From an uncultured Bacilli bacterium (lineage in GTDB: Bacteria; Bacillota_I; Bacilli_A; RF39; UBA660), in NCBI GenBank assembly GCA_949280095.1, contig CASDHD010000024.1:1-13758 (forward strand): 13,758 nucleotides of DNA, given 5' to 3'. Positions 8,103 to 13,758 of the stretch are shown in pieces (position 1 is the first letter of the stretch; every line of letters begins with the position of its first letter). The position numbers and the translations under genes were made by a program. Under the pieces are notes generated by a model that did not search any database, had not been told where the DNA came from, and saw only the letters and a program-made list of their open reading frames with translations.

Positions 8103-8546
8103 TTATTTTTCTTTTATTTCAATTGTAATTTTGAATTTTACTTTCTTATGTAATTCTATTTCAATTTCATGACATCCTATGCTATCCATTGTTGTACTTA
8201 AGTGAATGCACTTTTTATCTACATTAAATCCTAATTTTTTTAATTCTTCCGCAATTTGTTTTGTTGAGATAGAGCCAAATGTTCTTCCGCCATTTCCAGA
8301 TTTCAATGCAAAAACTAATTTTTTCTTTCCTATTTCTTTTGCTAAAGCTTCGCATTCTAAAATTTTCTTATCTTCTTCTTGTTTTCTAATTTCTAGTTCT
8401 GTTTCTAGTACCTCTTTACTTTTTTTAGAGTAAGGAACCGCTAGTTTATTTTTGATTAAAAAGTTGTTAGCATATCCATCACTAACTTCTAGTATATCGT
8501 CTTTTTTTCCTTGTTTTTTTACATCTTGTAAAAGGATTACCTTCAT
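8103..8546 (-). CDS. rplI: 50S ribosomal protein bL9
   Basis: bL9 binds 23S rRNA near the L1 stalk and affects frame maintenance. The 147-residue sequence has the N-terminal RNA-binding domain (MKVILLQDVKKQGKKDDI, then VSDGYANNFLIKNKLA), the long connecting helix (about 42-75) and the C-terminal domain with SGNGGRTFGSISTKQIA (about 83-99). The ribosome site AGGAGG lies 11 bases before the ATG, slightly far but strong. It heads the run rplI-dnaB-M23-walJ-rlmH-MFS and has its own promoter at 8575-8603. Confidence 0.98.
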   Translation of the reverse strand: MKVILLQDVKKQGKKDDILEVSDGYANNFLIKNKLAVPYSKKSKEVLETELEIRKQEEDKKILECEALAKEIGKKKLVFALKSGNGGRTFGSISTKQIAEELKKLGFNVDKKCIHLSTTMDSIGCHEIEIELHKKVKFKITIEIKEK

Positions 8547-8574
8547 AGGTTTTATAACCTCCTATTCGCTATTT

Positions 8575-8603
8575 ATTATATCACGGAACTTAATCTTTGT
8601 CAT
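8575..8603 (-). promoter_or_regulatory. Promoter of the rplI-dnaB operon
   Basis: ATGACA (8598-8603; 5 of 6 to TTGACA), a 17-base spacer and a perfect TATAAT (8575-8580) with TG one base upstream. The -35 overlaps the last codons of the broken kinase-like gene, so loss of that gene's 3' end would also remove this promoter. Confidence 0.75.
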
Positions 8604-9458
8604 TGATTACTGATTTTACATTTATTAAATTTGTAGTATAATCTCTTCTTAATTTGCATTTTATTCTTTTAGGAATATATGCATGTATTTTATCTTCTGT
8701 TTCTTCAAATTGTTCCTTTATTTTTAATGTTTGTAATGTTTCTAAGTAATTCAAAAAAATTGTTAATTCTTCTTTTGTAGAATAGTTTTTAAAATCTTTA
8801 ATTGCTCCCTTAAATGTAGTAGGGCTTTTATCTAAAGTGTCTTTACGATACCAAAGCGAATAGCTATTATTTGAATAATGCTTATCTAAATCGTGAATAT
8901 CTCCGAAATATTCAAAATCATAGTAAGGCGATAAATAAAGTTTATCCTTAAAATAAATTTCCATATTTGTAGGACAATCGTCTGCATTTGCTAATAAAAT
9001 TGACATAATAAAAGAAAGAAATATTTCATGTTTTACTGCAGTTTCTTCGAATGGTTGTTGCTTCGTTTCACAAAACCATTTTAAAATAAAAACCATATCA
9101 CGAGTATTGGATAATTCTTTTTCTAAATCATAGTTCCAAAAAATCCCACGCTTTTCTTCACAATACGCTTCTATAATATCACAAAAAGAATAAGCTTTCA
9201 TTTTATAAGGCCGGTAACTTTTAGAAAGCAAGCCCTTTTGGTCATTGTATATTGCCAAATCATTTTCTACTGTATTCATTTTTATGTTTTTTAAAATAGT
9301 TGCATAAAACAATTCTCTATATAAATAAATTCCTTTTACTATTTTAAAAATATATTCATTTTTTCATTAGAAAGCCAACGTGGTTTATTCTTTCCTTCTT
9401 TTGTTTCTCCTAAGTCTAAATAATCACTAATATCTATAAATCCATTTTTATCTCTCAT
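8590..9458 (-). pseudogene. Frameshifted HipA/CtkA-like kinase-fold gene
   Basis: Two overlapping frames form one gene. ATG 9458 opens a frame (MRDKNGFIDISDYLDLGE...KPRWLSNEK) that stops at 9339-9341. The other frame continues (NEYIFKIVKGIYLYRELF...) to 8590. The switch is at an A6 run on the coding strand (9359-9364): a seventh A restores 289 residues. The downstream frame has no ATG until 9279, and TTG 9312 is just the Leu of RELFYATIL. The restored protein resembles HipA/CtkA kinases: Lys39 in YIFK (ATP lysine), Glu49 in YREL, GLLSKSYRP (77-84), an LLANADDCPTN catalytic-loop-like motif (155-165; the usual His of DxHxxN is Cys) and LSPYYDFE with Asp181. Kinase assignment is inferred from pattern only. 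It has its own promoter; it may be decaying or corrected by slippage. Confidence 0.65.
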
Positions 9459-9475
9459 AAATATCACAAGGAATT

Positions 9476-9503
9476 ATTTTAGCATAATATGAATTTATTA
9501 CAA
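9476..9503 (-). promoter_or_regulatory. Promoter of the broken kinase-like gene
   Basis: TTGTAA (9498-9503), a 16-base spacer and TAAAAT (9476-9481) with TG one base upstream. The start would be about 11 bases before ATG 9458. I see no strong ribosome site in that short leader. It supports 9458 as the true gene start. Confidence 0.55.
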
Positions 9504-9536
9504 GAAAAAACTGTTTCCAAAAGGATAACAGTTTTT
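9504..9536 (-). terminator. Rho-independent terminator of the 548-aa gene
   Basis: A near-perfect hairpin starts 7 bases after the stop codon. On the coding strand the arms are AAAAACTGTT and AACAGTTTTT, extended by TCC/GGA across one bulged A, with a TTTT loop. The descending arm runs into a tract of six T. Confidence 0.85.
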
Positions 9537-9543
9537 AAATTCA

Positions 9544-11190
9544 CTATGCCACTTTTTTTGGTTTTGTTTTTTCAATTGGTATAATTGGTATATCATCTAG
9601 TTTATCGATTTCTTCTTTTATCTCTTCTACTGGTTCTTCTGATACATATTTTTGATCACTTTCTAGTTTTTCAGCCCACATAGATAAGAATAATTCTGAA
9701 GATGCTTCACCACGTGTAGCAATAAATTGTCTTAAGTAATCGACACCTCCCAATTTTTCAATTGTTTCTGGTGAATAAATTTGTAGCCAATCTGGTAAAT
9801 CAAATGCGTTTCTTTTGAAAGTAAATAAATTTTTCATTTGTTCAACGGTTACATTTGATTTTTGAATAGACTCGTCTTCTTTCATAAATGAAATACTATC
9901 CATGACTTTTTCTACATTTTCTTCTGCCCATTTCATAGTCTCTAATGAGTCTTTTGCACTAATTTTCACAATCATGTCTGCTAGTTTAGAAGAGAATAAA
10001 TATTGAAATTCATTTAAAATTTCCCCTAAACTATTACGTAAATCTTTACTGTAATATTGAGTAGATAAAGCAAAAGCCATTACTTGGAACCAATCATTTG
10101 TATTAGAAGCAGACCAATGTCCAAATTCTGCACGTTCTTTTTCATTTTGGAATTTTTTACTTAACGCTCCTAATTTATCTGTTAGTAAACTTGATAACGT
10201 TACTCCAAAGAAATTATTATTTTCTCCAATACGCCAGTTGGCAGATATACAGTTTGCTTCTTCGAATTTATTATATACCGCCATATTTCCATCGGTAATA
10301 TCGATAGTAACCTCGATTCCATCTTGATCATAGTTTGCTTCTGATGTTGGTTTGCTATAATAATCAAATGCTGGATAATTTTTTCTGTTGCAAACTAAAG
10401 ACATTGTAGCACCATAGTATCCTAATTTTCTTGTATCTGGGTATGGATCTTTATTTCCAAAAATGCCAACTTCTTCGTCTATAGGATTTTCTATTACAGG
10501 AATGCTTTCTCTAAGTTTTAAATTTGCTGTTCCGTTAAATAGGAAATATTCATGCAGGTTTTTATTATCGCCATATTTTTCGTTACTCTCTGTGATTGTA
10601 TGGAAACCAAGTTTGAAGCCTTTAACACCAACTAAGTAATGATATAAAAGTTGAACTGGCATGTCTTCATGCGTATCAAAGTTTTCATATACAAAGCGAG
10701 TTGTTCTTCTATGTACTTTGGCTTTGTCTTTTCTTGACCACCAATCGTAAGCATCTTTTAGGGATGTTGTTTTTACGTAAGATGGTAATTTTGTTAAATC
10801 ATCTCCATAGATACTATATATTTTTTTGTAAGGTAATTCTGAAATATGATGAACCTCTACTTCTCCTAAAGTGTTAACCGTACGGAAAAGGATTGGGTCT
10901 CCTATCTCATCTTTATATACATTGATAATTTGAAATTCTGCTTGATTTGCACTGATATCTACTAATTTACTTAAATCAAATTCTGCTTCTAGATATTCTA
11001 ATGGGTTTTGAGTAATTGATTTGTAACTTCCTAAATTTAATCTAATATTAGAACAACTTGCTAAACCTTCTGGTGTTACTTCTTCCCATTCTTGTTTTGT
11101 TGGTTCAATAGAATCAACGTCTACAATAAACATTTGATAAGGAACATTGTCTCTTTTTATTCCTTTTGCTAAACCTACTAGTACTTTCAT
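9544..11190 (-). CDS. Hypothetical 548-residue soluble protein, family not recognised
   Basis: I do not recognise this protein. ATG 11190 (MKVLVGLAKGIKRDNVPYQ) is chosen because AGAGG lies six bases upstream; the TTG two codons earlier overlaps that site's spacing. It has no signal peptide and no membrane helix. The body appears globular and aromatic-rich, with motifs such as DAYDWWSRKDKAKVHRRTTR (about 145-164), GYYGATMSLVCNRKNYPAFD (about 256-275) and FGHWSASNTNDWFQVMAF (about 356-373). A helical region follows, then an acidic, proline-containing tail (EEPVEEIKEEIDKLDDIP) ending in the basic KPKKVA. It is monocistronic, with its own promoter and terminator. It sits between rpsR and rplI, where many Firmicutes carry gdpP, which it does not resemble. 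The coding frame is intact and long, so the gene is surely real; function unknown. Confidence 0.85.
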   Translation of the reverse strand: MKVLVGLAKGIKRDNVPYQMFIVDVDSIEPTKQEWEEVTPEGLASCSNIRLNLGSYKSITQNPLEYLEAEFDLSKLVDISANQAEFQIINVYKDEIGDPILFRTVNTLGEVEVHHISELPYKKIYSIYGDDLTKLPSYVKTTSLKDAYDWWSRKDKAKVHRRTTRFVYENFDTHEDMPVQLLYHYLVGVKGFKLGFHTITESNEKYGDNKNLHEYFLFNGTANLKLRESIPVIENPIDEEVGIFGNKDPYPDTRKLGYYGATMSLVCNRKNYPAFDYYSKPTSEANYDQDGIEVTIDITDGNMAVYNKFEEANCISANWRIGENNNFFGVTLSSLLTDKLGALSKKFQNEKERAEFGHWSASNTNDWFQVMAFALSTQYYSKDLRNSLGEILNEFQYLFSSKLADMIVKISAKDSLETMKWAEENVEKVMDSISFMKEDESIQKSNVTVEQMKNLFTFKRNAFDLPDWLQIYSPETIEKLGGVDYLRQFIATRGEASSELFLSMWAEKLESDQKYVSEEPVEEIKEEIDKLDDIPIIPIEKTKPKKVA

Positions 11191-11233
11191 ACGCAACCTC
11201 TTTCTTCTTAATACTCTCTTTTTATTCTACCCC

Positions 11234-11242
11234 ATTATAGCA
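11234..11242 (-). promoter_or_regulatory. Extended -10 promoter of the 548-aa gene
   Basis: TGCTATAAT on the minus strand, about 45 bases upstream of ATG 11190. No good -35 is found at 16-18 bases, as can be tolerated with an extended -10. The leader of about 37 bases is purine-rich (AAAAAGAGAG, AAGAAGAAAGAGG). Confidence 0.65.
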
Positions 11243-11343
11243 TAAGTATTTGAGAAAATCTATCTTTTTTGTCTTGCCTTTTTCGCTTTACAGTTTTGCT
11301 TTACTATTATTTTTAAACCTTTTATTGAGCTTTTCTATAAGAC

Positions 11344-11382
11344 AAAAAGAAAAAAGCATTTCTACTTTTCTTAGAATGCTTT
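11344..11382 (-). terminator. Rho-independent terminator of the rpsF-ssb-rpsR operon
   Basis: On the coding strand AAAGCATT pairs with AATGCTTT (8 bp), with further partial pairing inside, followed by TTTTTTCTTTTT. It lies 6 bases after the rpsR stop and separates the ribosomal operon from the 548-aa gene. Confidence 0.85.
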
Positions 11383-11388
11383 ACTTTA

Positions 11389-11604
11389 CTATTTCACAAA
11401 TGGTATTAATGCCATAAATCTTGCATATTTAATTTGTTCTGCAATATGTCTTTGATGTTTTGCACATGCTCCTGTCATACGTCTAGGCATAATTTTTCCT
11501 TTTTCGTTAATATATTTATTAATTATCATTACGTCTTTATAATCAACGCTTTTTCCAGCACACATTTGACATATTTTTTTCTTTTTTCTACGAAATTCTG
11601 CCAT
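11389..11604 (-). CDS. rpsR: 30S ribosomal protein bS18 (zinc-binding form)
   Basis: bS18 binds with bS6 to the platform of the 30S subunit. The 71-residue protein starts MAEFRRKKKKICQMC at ATG 11604, with AAGGAG seven bases upstream; the longer frame to 11643 runs into ssb and is rejected. Conserved DYKDV, KYINEKGKIMPRR, TGACAKHQR and ARFMALIPF are all present. Cys12, Cys15, Cys47 and His50 form a C-x2-C...C-x2-H site, so this is the zinc-ligand (C+) form. Some Firmicutes encode a cysteine-free version instead. Last gene of the operon; gap to ssb 16 bases. Confidence 0.98.
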   Translation of the reverse strand: MAEFRRKKKKICQMCAGKSVDYKDVMIINKYINEKGKIMPRRMTGACAKHQRHIAEQIKYARFMALIPFVK

Positions 11605-11620
11605 TTTTGTTTCTCCTTTC

Positions 11621-12082
11621 TTAGAATGGTAAATCATCATCACTTAGAGCAATTTCTTCTCCAAAGTCTTTGAATGGATCTTCTGAAATATCAGAAGTTG
11701 GCATACTTGCAGATGGTTCGTTATAACTATTTGAAGAACCATTATTATTCATTCCGCTATCACTATTTTTTGTACCTAAGAACGTACAGTTATCACAGAT
11801 AATGTCTGTTGTATATCTTTTTGTTCCATCTTGTGCATCATAAGAACCTGTTTGTATTCTTCCTTCAATAGCTACTTGACTTCCTTTTGTACAATATTTT
11901 GCAATGTTTTCTGCTTGTCTACGCCATGCAACACAATTGATGAAATCTGCTCCTCTTTCCCCATTTTGGTCTTGAAAAGGGCGAGATACGGCTAATGTAA
12001 AACGGGTTACATTTGTACCACTCATTGTTGTACGCATTTCTGGATCTCTTGCAAGTCTACCGATTAATATTACTTTATTCAT
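11621..12082 (-). CDS. ssb: Single-stranded DNA-binding protein
   Basis: Coats single-stranded DNA at replication forks and recruits partners. The 153-residue protein has the OB-fold (residues 1-105: MNKVILIGRLARDPEMR, FINCVAWRRQAENIAKY, QVAIEGRIQTGSYDAQDG), a low-complexity Asn/Ser linker (about 110-130) and the partner-binding acidic tip DDDLPF at the C-terminus. The ribosome site GAGGAG lies in the last codons and stop region of rpsF, and the ATG is three bases after that stop, so translation is tightly linked. This rpsF-ssb-rpsR order is widely conserved. Confidence 0.99.
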   Translation of the reverse strand: MNKVILIGRLARDPEMRTTMSGTNVTRFTLAVSRPFQDQNGERGADFINCVAWRRQAENIAKYCTKGSQVAIEGRIQTGSYDAQDGTKRYTTDIICDNCTFLGTKNSDSGMNNNGSSNSYNEPSASMPTSDISEDPFKDFGEEIALSDDDLPF

Positions 12083-12085
12083 TTT

Positions 12086-12376
12086 CTACTCCTCGTCTAA
12101 TCTGATGATTAAATGTCTTAAAATATTTTCATTAATAGATGCTTTACGGTTAAGTTCACTAACAGCATTATTATCTGCTTCTACAACCATGACATAGTAG
12201 TATCCATTAATTTCCTTTTTTATTGGATAGGCTAATTTTTTTTCACCTAATTCATTAAATTCTACAACTTTTCCTTTATTTTCTGTAATGATATTTTTCA
12301 TAAACTCAGCTGATGCTTTAATATCATCACTTTCATTTGTAGACTTTACAATGAACATAATTTCATATTTTTTCAT
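12086..12376 (-). CDS. rpsF: 30S ribosomal protein bS6
   Basis: bS6 pairs with bS18 on the 30S platform. The 96-residue sequence opens MKKYEIMFIVKS and has KNIITENKGKVVEFNELGEKKLAYPIKKEINGYYYVMVVEA (read in parts at about 28-68) and ends with NENILRHLIIRLDEE, all typical; length is normal. A strong ribosome site (AAGGAGGTG) lies about 8 bases before the ATG. First gene of the operon, with a near-consensus promoter and a structured leader. Confidence 0.98.
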   Translation of the reverse strand: MKKYEIMFIVKSTNESDDIKASAEFMKNIITENKGKVVEFNELGEKKLAYPIKKEINGYYYVMVVEADNNAVSELNRKASINENILRHLIIRLDEE

Positions 12377-12400
12377 TTGCTACACCTCCTTATGGTCTAT

Positions 12401-12441
12401 TTGGCTTTAGAATTACTAAAGCAAGGAGTAATTTCATACTC
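12401..12441 (-). promoter_or_regulatory. Structured leader of rpsF, possible bS6:bS18 autoregulatory element
   Basis: The roughly 65-base leader holds two stem-loops: GAGTA/TACTC (12426-12441) and GCTTTAG/CTAAAGC (12404-12422, 5-base loop, extendable past one bulge). Leaders of rpsF operons in many bacteria bind the bS6:bS18 dimer for feedback control. I cannot confirm the characteristic CCG internal loop here, so the role is a suggestion. Confidence 0.35.
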
Positions 12442-12447
12442 GCGATT

Positions 12448-12476
12448 ATTATAGCAAAAATAATTTTGCTTGTAAA
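12448..12476 (-). promoter_or_regulatory. Promoter of the rpsF-ssb-rpsR operon
   Basis: TTTACA (12471-12476; 5 of 6), a 17-base spacer and TATAAT (12448-12453) with TG one base upstream. It is among the best promoters in the window, as expected for ribosomal protein genes. Confidence 0.85.
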
Positions 12477-12568
12477 TCTTTATTTTCTCCTTAGATTATC
12501 ATATGGTTAAGTTTGCAATTTTAGTATTCTTCTTTCCTTTTTCTTTACAAACCATTTTAAATTCTATA

Positions 12569-12718
12569 TTACACATCTAATATTTTTAAAAATATTTCTA
12601 ATAAAATTTGATTTTCATTAGTCTCATACCTAAAATATTGTTGCTTTATACCAAGTTTTTCTGCTAGTTCTTTTTGACTATAACTACAACTCTTTCGAAT
12701 TTCTTTTAAATTTATCAT
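12569..12718 (-). CDS. Minimal XRE-family helix-turn-helix protein
   Basis: A 49-codon gene. The product begins MINLKEIRKSCSYSQKELA and continues EKLGIKQQYFRYET, then ILLEIFLKILDV, matching helices 1-4 of XRE/Cro-type DNA-binding domains (QKELAEKLGI as the HTH core, RYE as the usual end of the recognition region). The usual xSRYE reads FRYE, one residue shorter. At 49 residues it is near the lower limit and lacks the usual fifth helix; another frame (12576-12499, beginning MCNIEFKMVCKEK) would continue it after a one-base change, so it may be truncated. Its ATG overlaps the TGA of the surface protein gene (ATGA) and no ribosome site is visible, so translation would depend on coupling. A regulator of its neighbour is possible but unproven. 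Confidence 0.6.
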   Translation of the reverse strand: MINLKEIRKSCSYSQKELAEKLGIKQQYFRYETNENQILLEIFLKILDV

Positions 12719-13758
12719 ATAGCAAGAACAATGCGGAAGCTAACTCCTGCATCCGCAATACCAGAACCGCTTTCTAAAGAAAACATACCAGCTCCTAGCC
12801 CATAATCATAGCGTCCACCTCGTGCAACAACAGATTCGAATCCATCAAGAATCCACGCATCATTATTATACCAAGAACCCATTTGGGTTACATGACTTCC
12901 ATAGGTAATATTTGCAAAAGGACCAAATTCTGCGGTTGCATCGCCTAATATTCTCCGATTAAACGTTACATAACTAGTACTATATCTATATTTATCAAAA
13001 TATTTTTCACTTGGAAAACTTATAGCATCTGTTATAACCCCGCCTTCATATAAAGGCCCATTAAAATTAGAATGAATATAACTGTTTCTTCCTGATAGTG
13101 GTACACTATTTGTTGAATCTAATAATATAGACATTTGCCAATGCCATTTTCCCCCACTCATATCATAGATACCAGTATAATTTCCTGTGGTACTCGCAAC
13201 TTGGCTCTCTGTATTTTTATAATTAACTGTGTAAGTTCCATCGACTCCTAAAGATGTACTTTCATATTTATTGCATGACTCATTTGTTGTTGTATATCCA
13301 CATGTTGGTTCACTTTTTGCAGCATATCCTGTTATTGAACTATTATTATTTATTCTTACACTCGTTGCACTTCCATACTTACTATGTTGTAAATACGCTA
13401 CTGCTCCCCACTCCGTATTCTTCATCATGTGGGAGTCTAAATCTCTTTGATAGTTATAACTTATGAGATGAGCATTAGCTGCTTGAATAGCATTCCATGA
13501 ATACACATTTGGTTTGATTTGCACTTTTTCACTATAAACTTTAATTTGTTCTTCTGTTGTTGTACTTGTAAACGACGGGTTTACTTGAGCATTCTTAGGT
13601 ATTGTAGCTCCTTTATATCCTGTTTCAAACTTGCCTACCCATAAGCCATTGGTTCCCATTGTGATGAATGCTGGTGGTGTCATGTAATCTCCTACTTTAC
13701 AATTACCTGTTGCTCCACTTGTCATTGGGGTTGTACATTCATTGGAGTTTGCATCACT
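12715..13758 (-). CDS. Surface protein domain with formylglycine-generating-enzyme-like fold (5' partial)
   Basis: The frame is open to the right edge (347 codons visible), so the N-terminus is missing; ATG 13725 is only an internal Met. Motifs from the edge: GDYMTPPAFITMGTNGLWVGKFETG, read in parts, near the start; MMKNTEWGAVAYLQHSKYG in the middle; TTGNYTGIYDMSGGKWHWQM; RRILGDATAEFGPF; WILDGFESVVARGGRYDYG; and the C-terminal VSFRIVLAI. This pattern (WxGKFE, EWGAVAYL, NxxGxYDMSGG, RGG, SFRxxL) is that of FGE-sulfatase/C-type-lectin-like domains that I associate with prepilin-like or secreted surface proteins of gut Bacilli; that association is from memory. High Ser/Thr/Asn/Tyr content and few Lys fit an exported protein. 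The stop overlaps the small HTH gene. Confidence 0.7.
   Translation of the reverse strand, partial: SDANSNECTTPMTSGATGNCKVGDYMTPPAFITMGTNGLWVGKFETGYKGATIPKNAQVNPSFTSTTTEEQIKVYSEKVQIKPNVYSWNAIQAANAHLISYNYQRDLDSHMMKNTEWGAVAYLQHSKYGSATSVRINNNSSITGYAAKSEPTCGYTTTNESCNKYESTSLGVDGTYTVNYKNTESQVASTTGNYTGIYDMSGGKWHWQMSILLDSTNSVPLSGRNSYIHSNFNGPLYEGGVITDAISFPSEKYFDKYRYSTSYVTFNRRILGDATAEFGPFANITYGSHVTQMGSWYNNDAWILDGFESVVARGGRYDYGLGAGMFSLESGSGIADAGVSFRIVLAI

Noticed and set aside
9544..11190. Cas8/Csd1-like or other CRISPR effector identity for the 548-aa protein
   Set aside because: Similar size only. No matching N-terminal pattern, no other cas gene and no repeat array in the window.
12499..12576. Separate 25-codon peptide gene after the HTH gene
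   Set aside because: No ribosome site and very short; more plausible as an out-of-frame continuation of the HTH gene or chance.
8590..12718. HipA-like gene plus XRE gene as a HipBA toxin-antitoxin pair
   Set aside because: They are about 3 kb apart, separated by two terminators and three core genes, and neither looks complete. Nothing links them in one unit.
1..13758. Mycoplasma genetic code (TGA as Trp)
   Set aside because: Trp residues of conserved proteins are TGG and TGA gives correct ends for lemA, walJ, the M23 peptidase and the surface gene.

Overview
The window looks like a chromosomal segment of a low-GC, AT-rich Firmicutes/Bacilli-type bacterium, possibly a gut lineage near the Mollicutes border (RF39-like). 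This is inferred from gene order, AT-rich codon use, clear Shine-Dalgarno sites and a partial surface protein of a kind I associate with gut Bacilli genomes. TGG codes for Trp and TGA ends several genes (lemA, the M23 peptidase gene, walJ, the edge gene), so the standard bacterial code fits better than the Mycoplasma code. No rRNA, tRNA, CRISPR array, transposase or phage module was found.

Almost everything is on the minus strand. Reading that strand from the right edge: a surface protein with a formylglycine-generating-enzyme-like fold (5' end outside the window) overlaps a 49-codon XRE-type HTH gene. Then comes the conserved rpsF-ssb-rpsR operon, with a good promoter and a terminator. Next is an accessory island at a place where many Firmicutes carry gdpP. 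It holds a 548-aa protein I do not recognise, with its own promoter and terminator, followed by a HipA/CtkA-like kinase gene broken by a one-base deletion in an A run. A promoter inside the tail of that broken gene starts a second core run: rplI, dnaB, a membrane-anchored LysM/G5/M23 peptidase, walJ, rlmH and an MFS-type transporter. ung, an unrecognised gene that appears frameshifted, and a small metallo-beta-lactamase-fold protein lacking one metal ligand follow. The only plus-strand gene is lemA, whose promoter is back to back with that of the metallo-beta-lactamase gene.

The core genes cover translation (bS6, bS18, bL9, RlmH), replication (SSB, DnaB), repair (Ung) and cell-wall turnover (M23 peptidase, WalJ). 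Spacing is tight from rplI to the transporter (gaps of 12-17 bases, or TGA/ATG overlaps), so this run is probably one transcript. rplI/dnaB/walJ/rlmH and rpsF/ssb/rpsR usually lie near the replication origin in Firmicutes, so an origin-proximal position is likely but not shown here.

The less ordinary content is the accessory material: the 548-aa orphan, the frameshifted kinase-like gene, the frameshifted 1136-1971 gene, the minimal HTH gene coupled to the surface protein, and the His-to-Tyr change in the metallo-beta-lactamase protein. Every promoter I can read has a TG dinucleotide one base upstream of the -10 hexamer. No complete new defence or mobile system is visible; the 548-aa gene is the best candidate for something undescribed.
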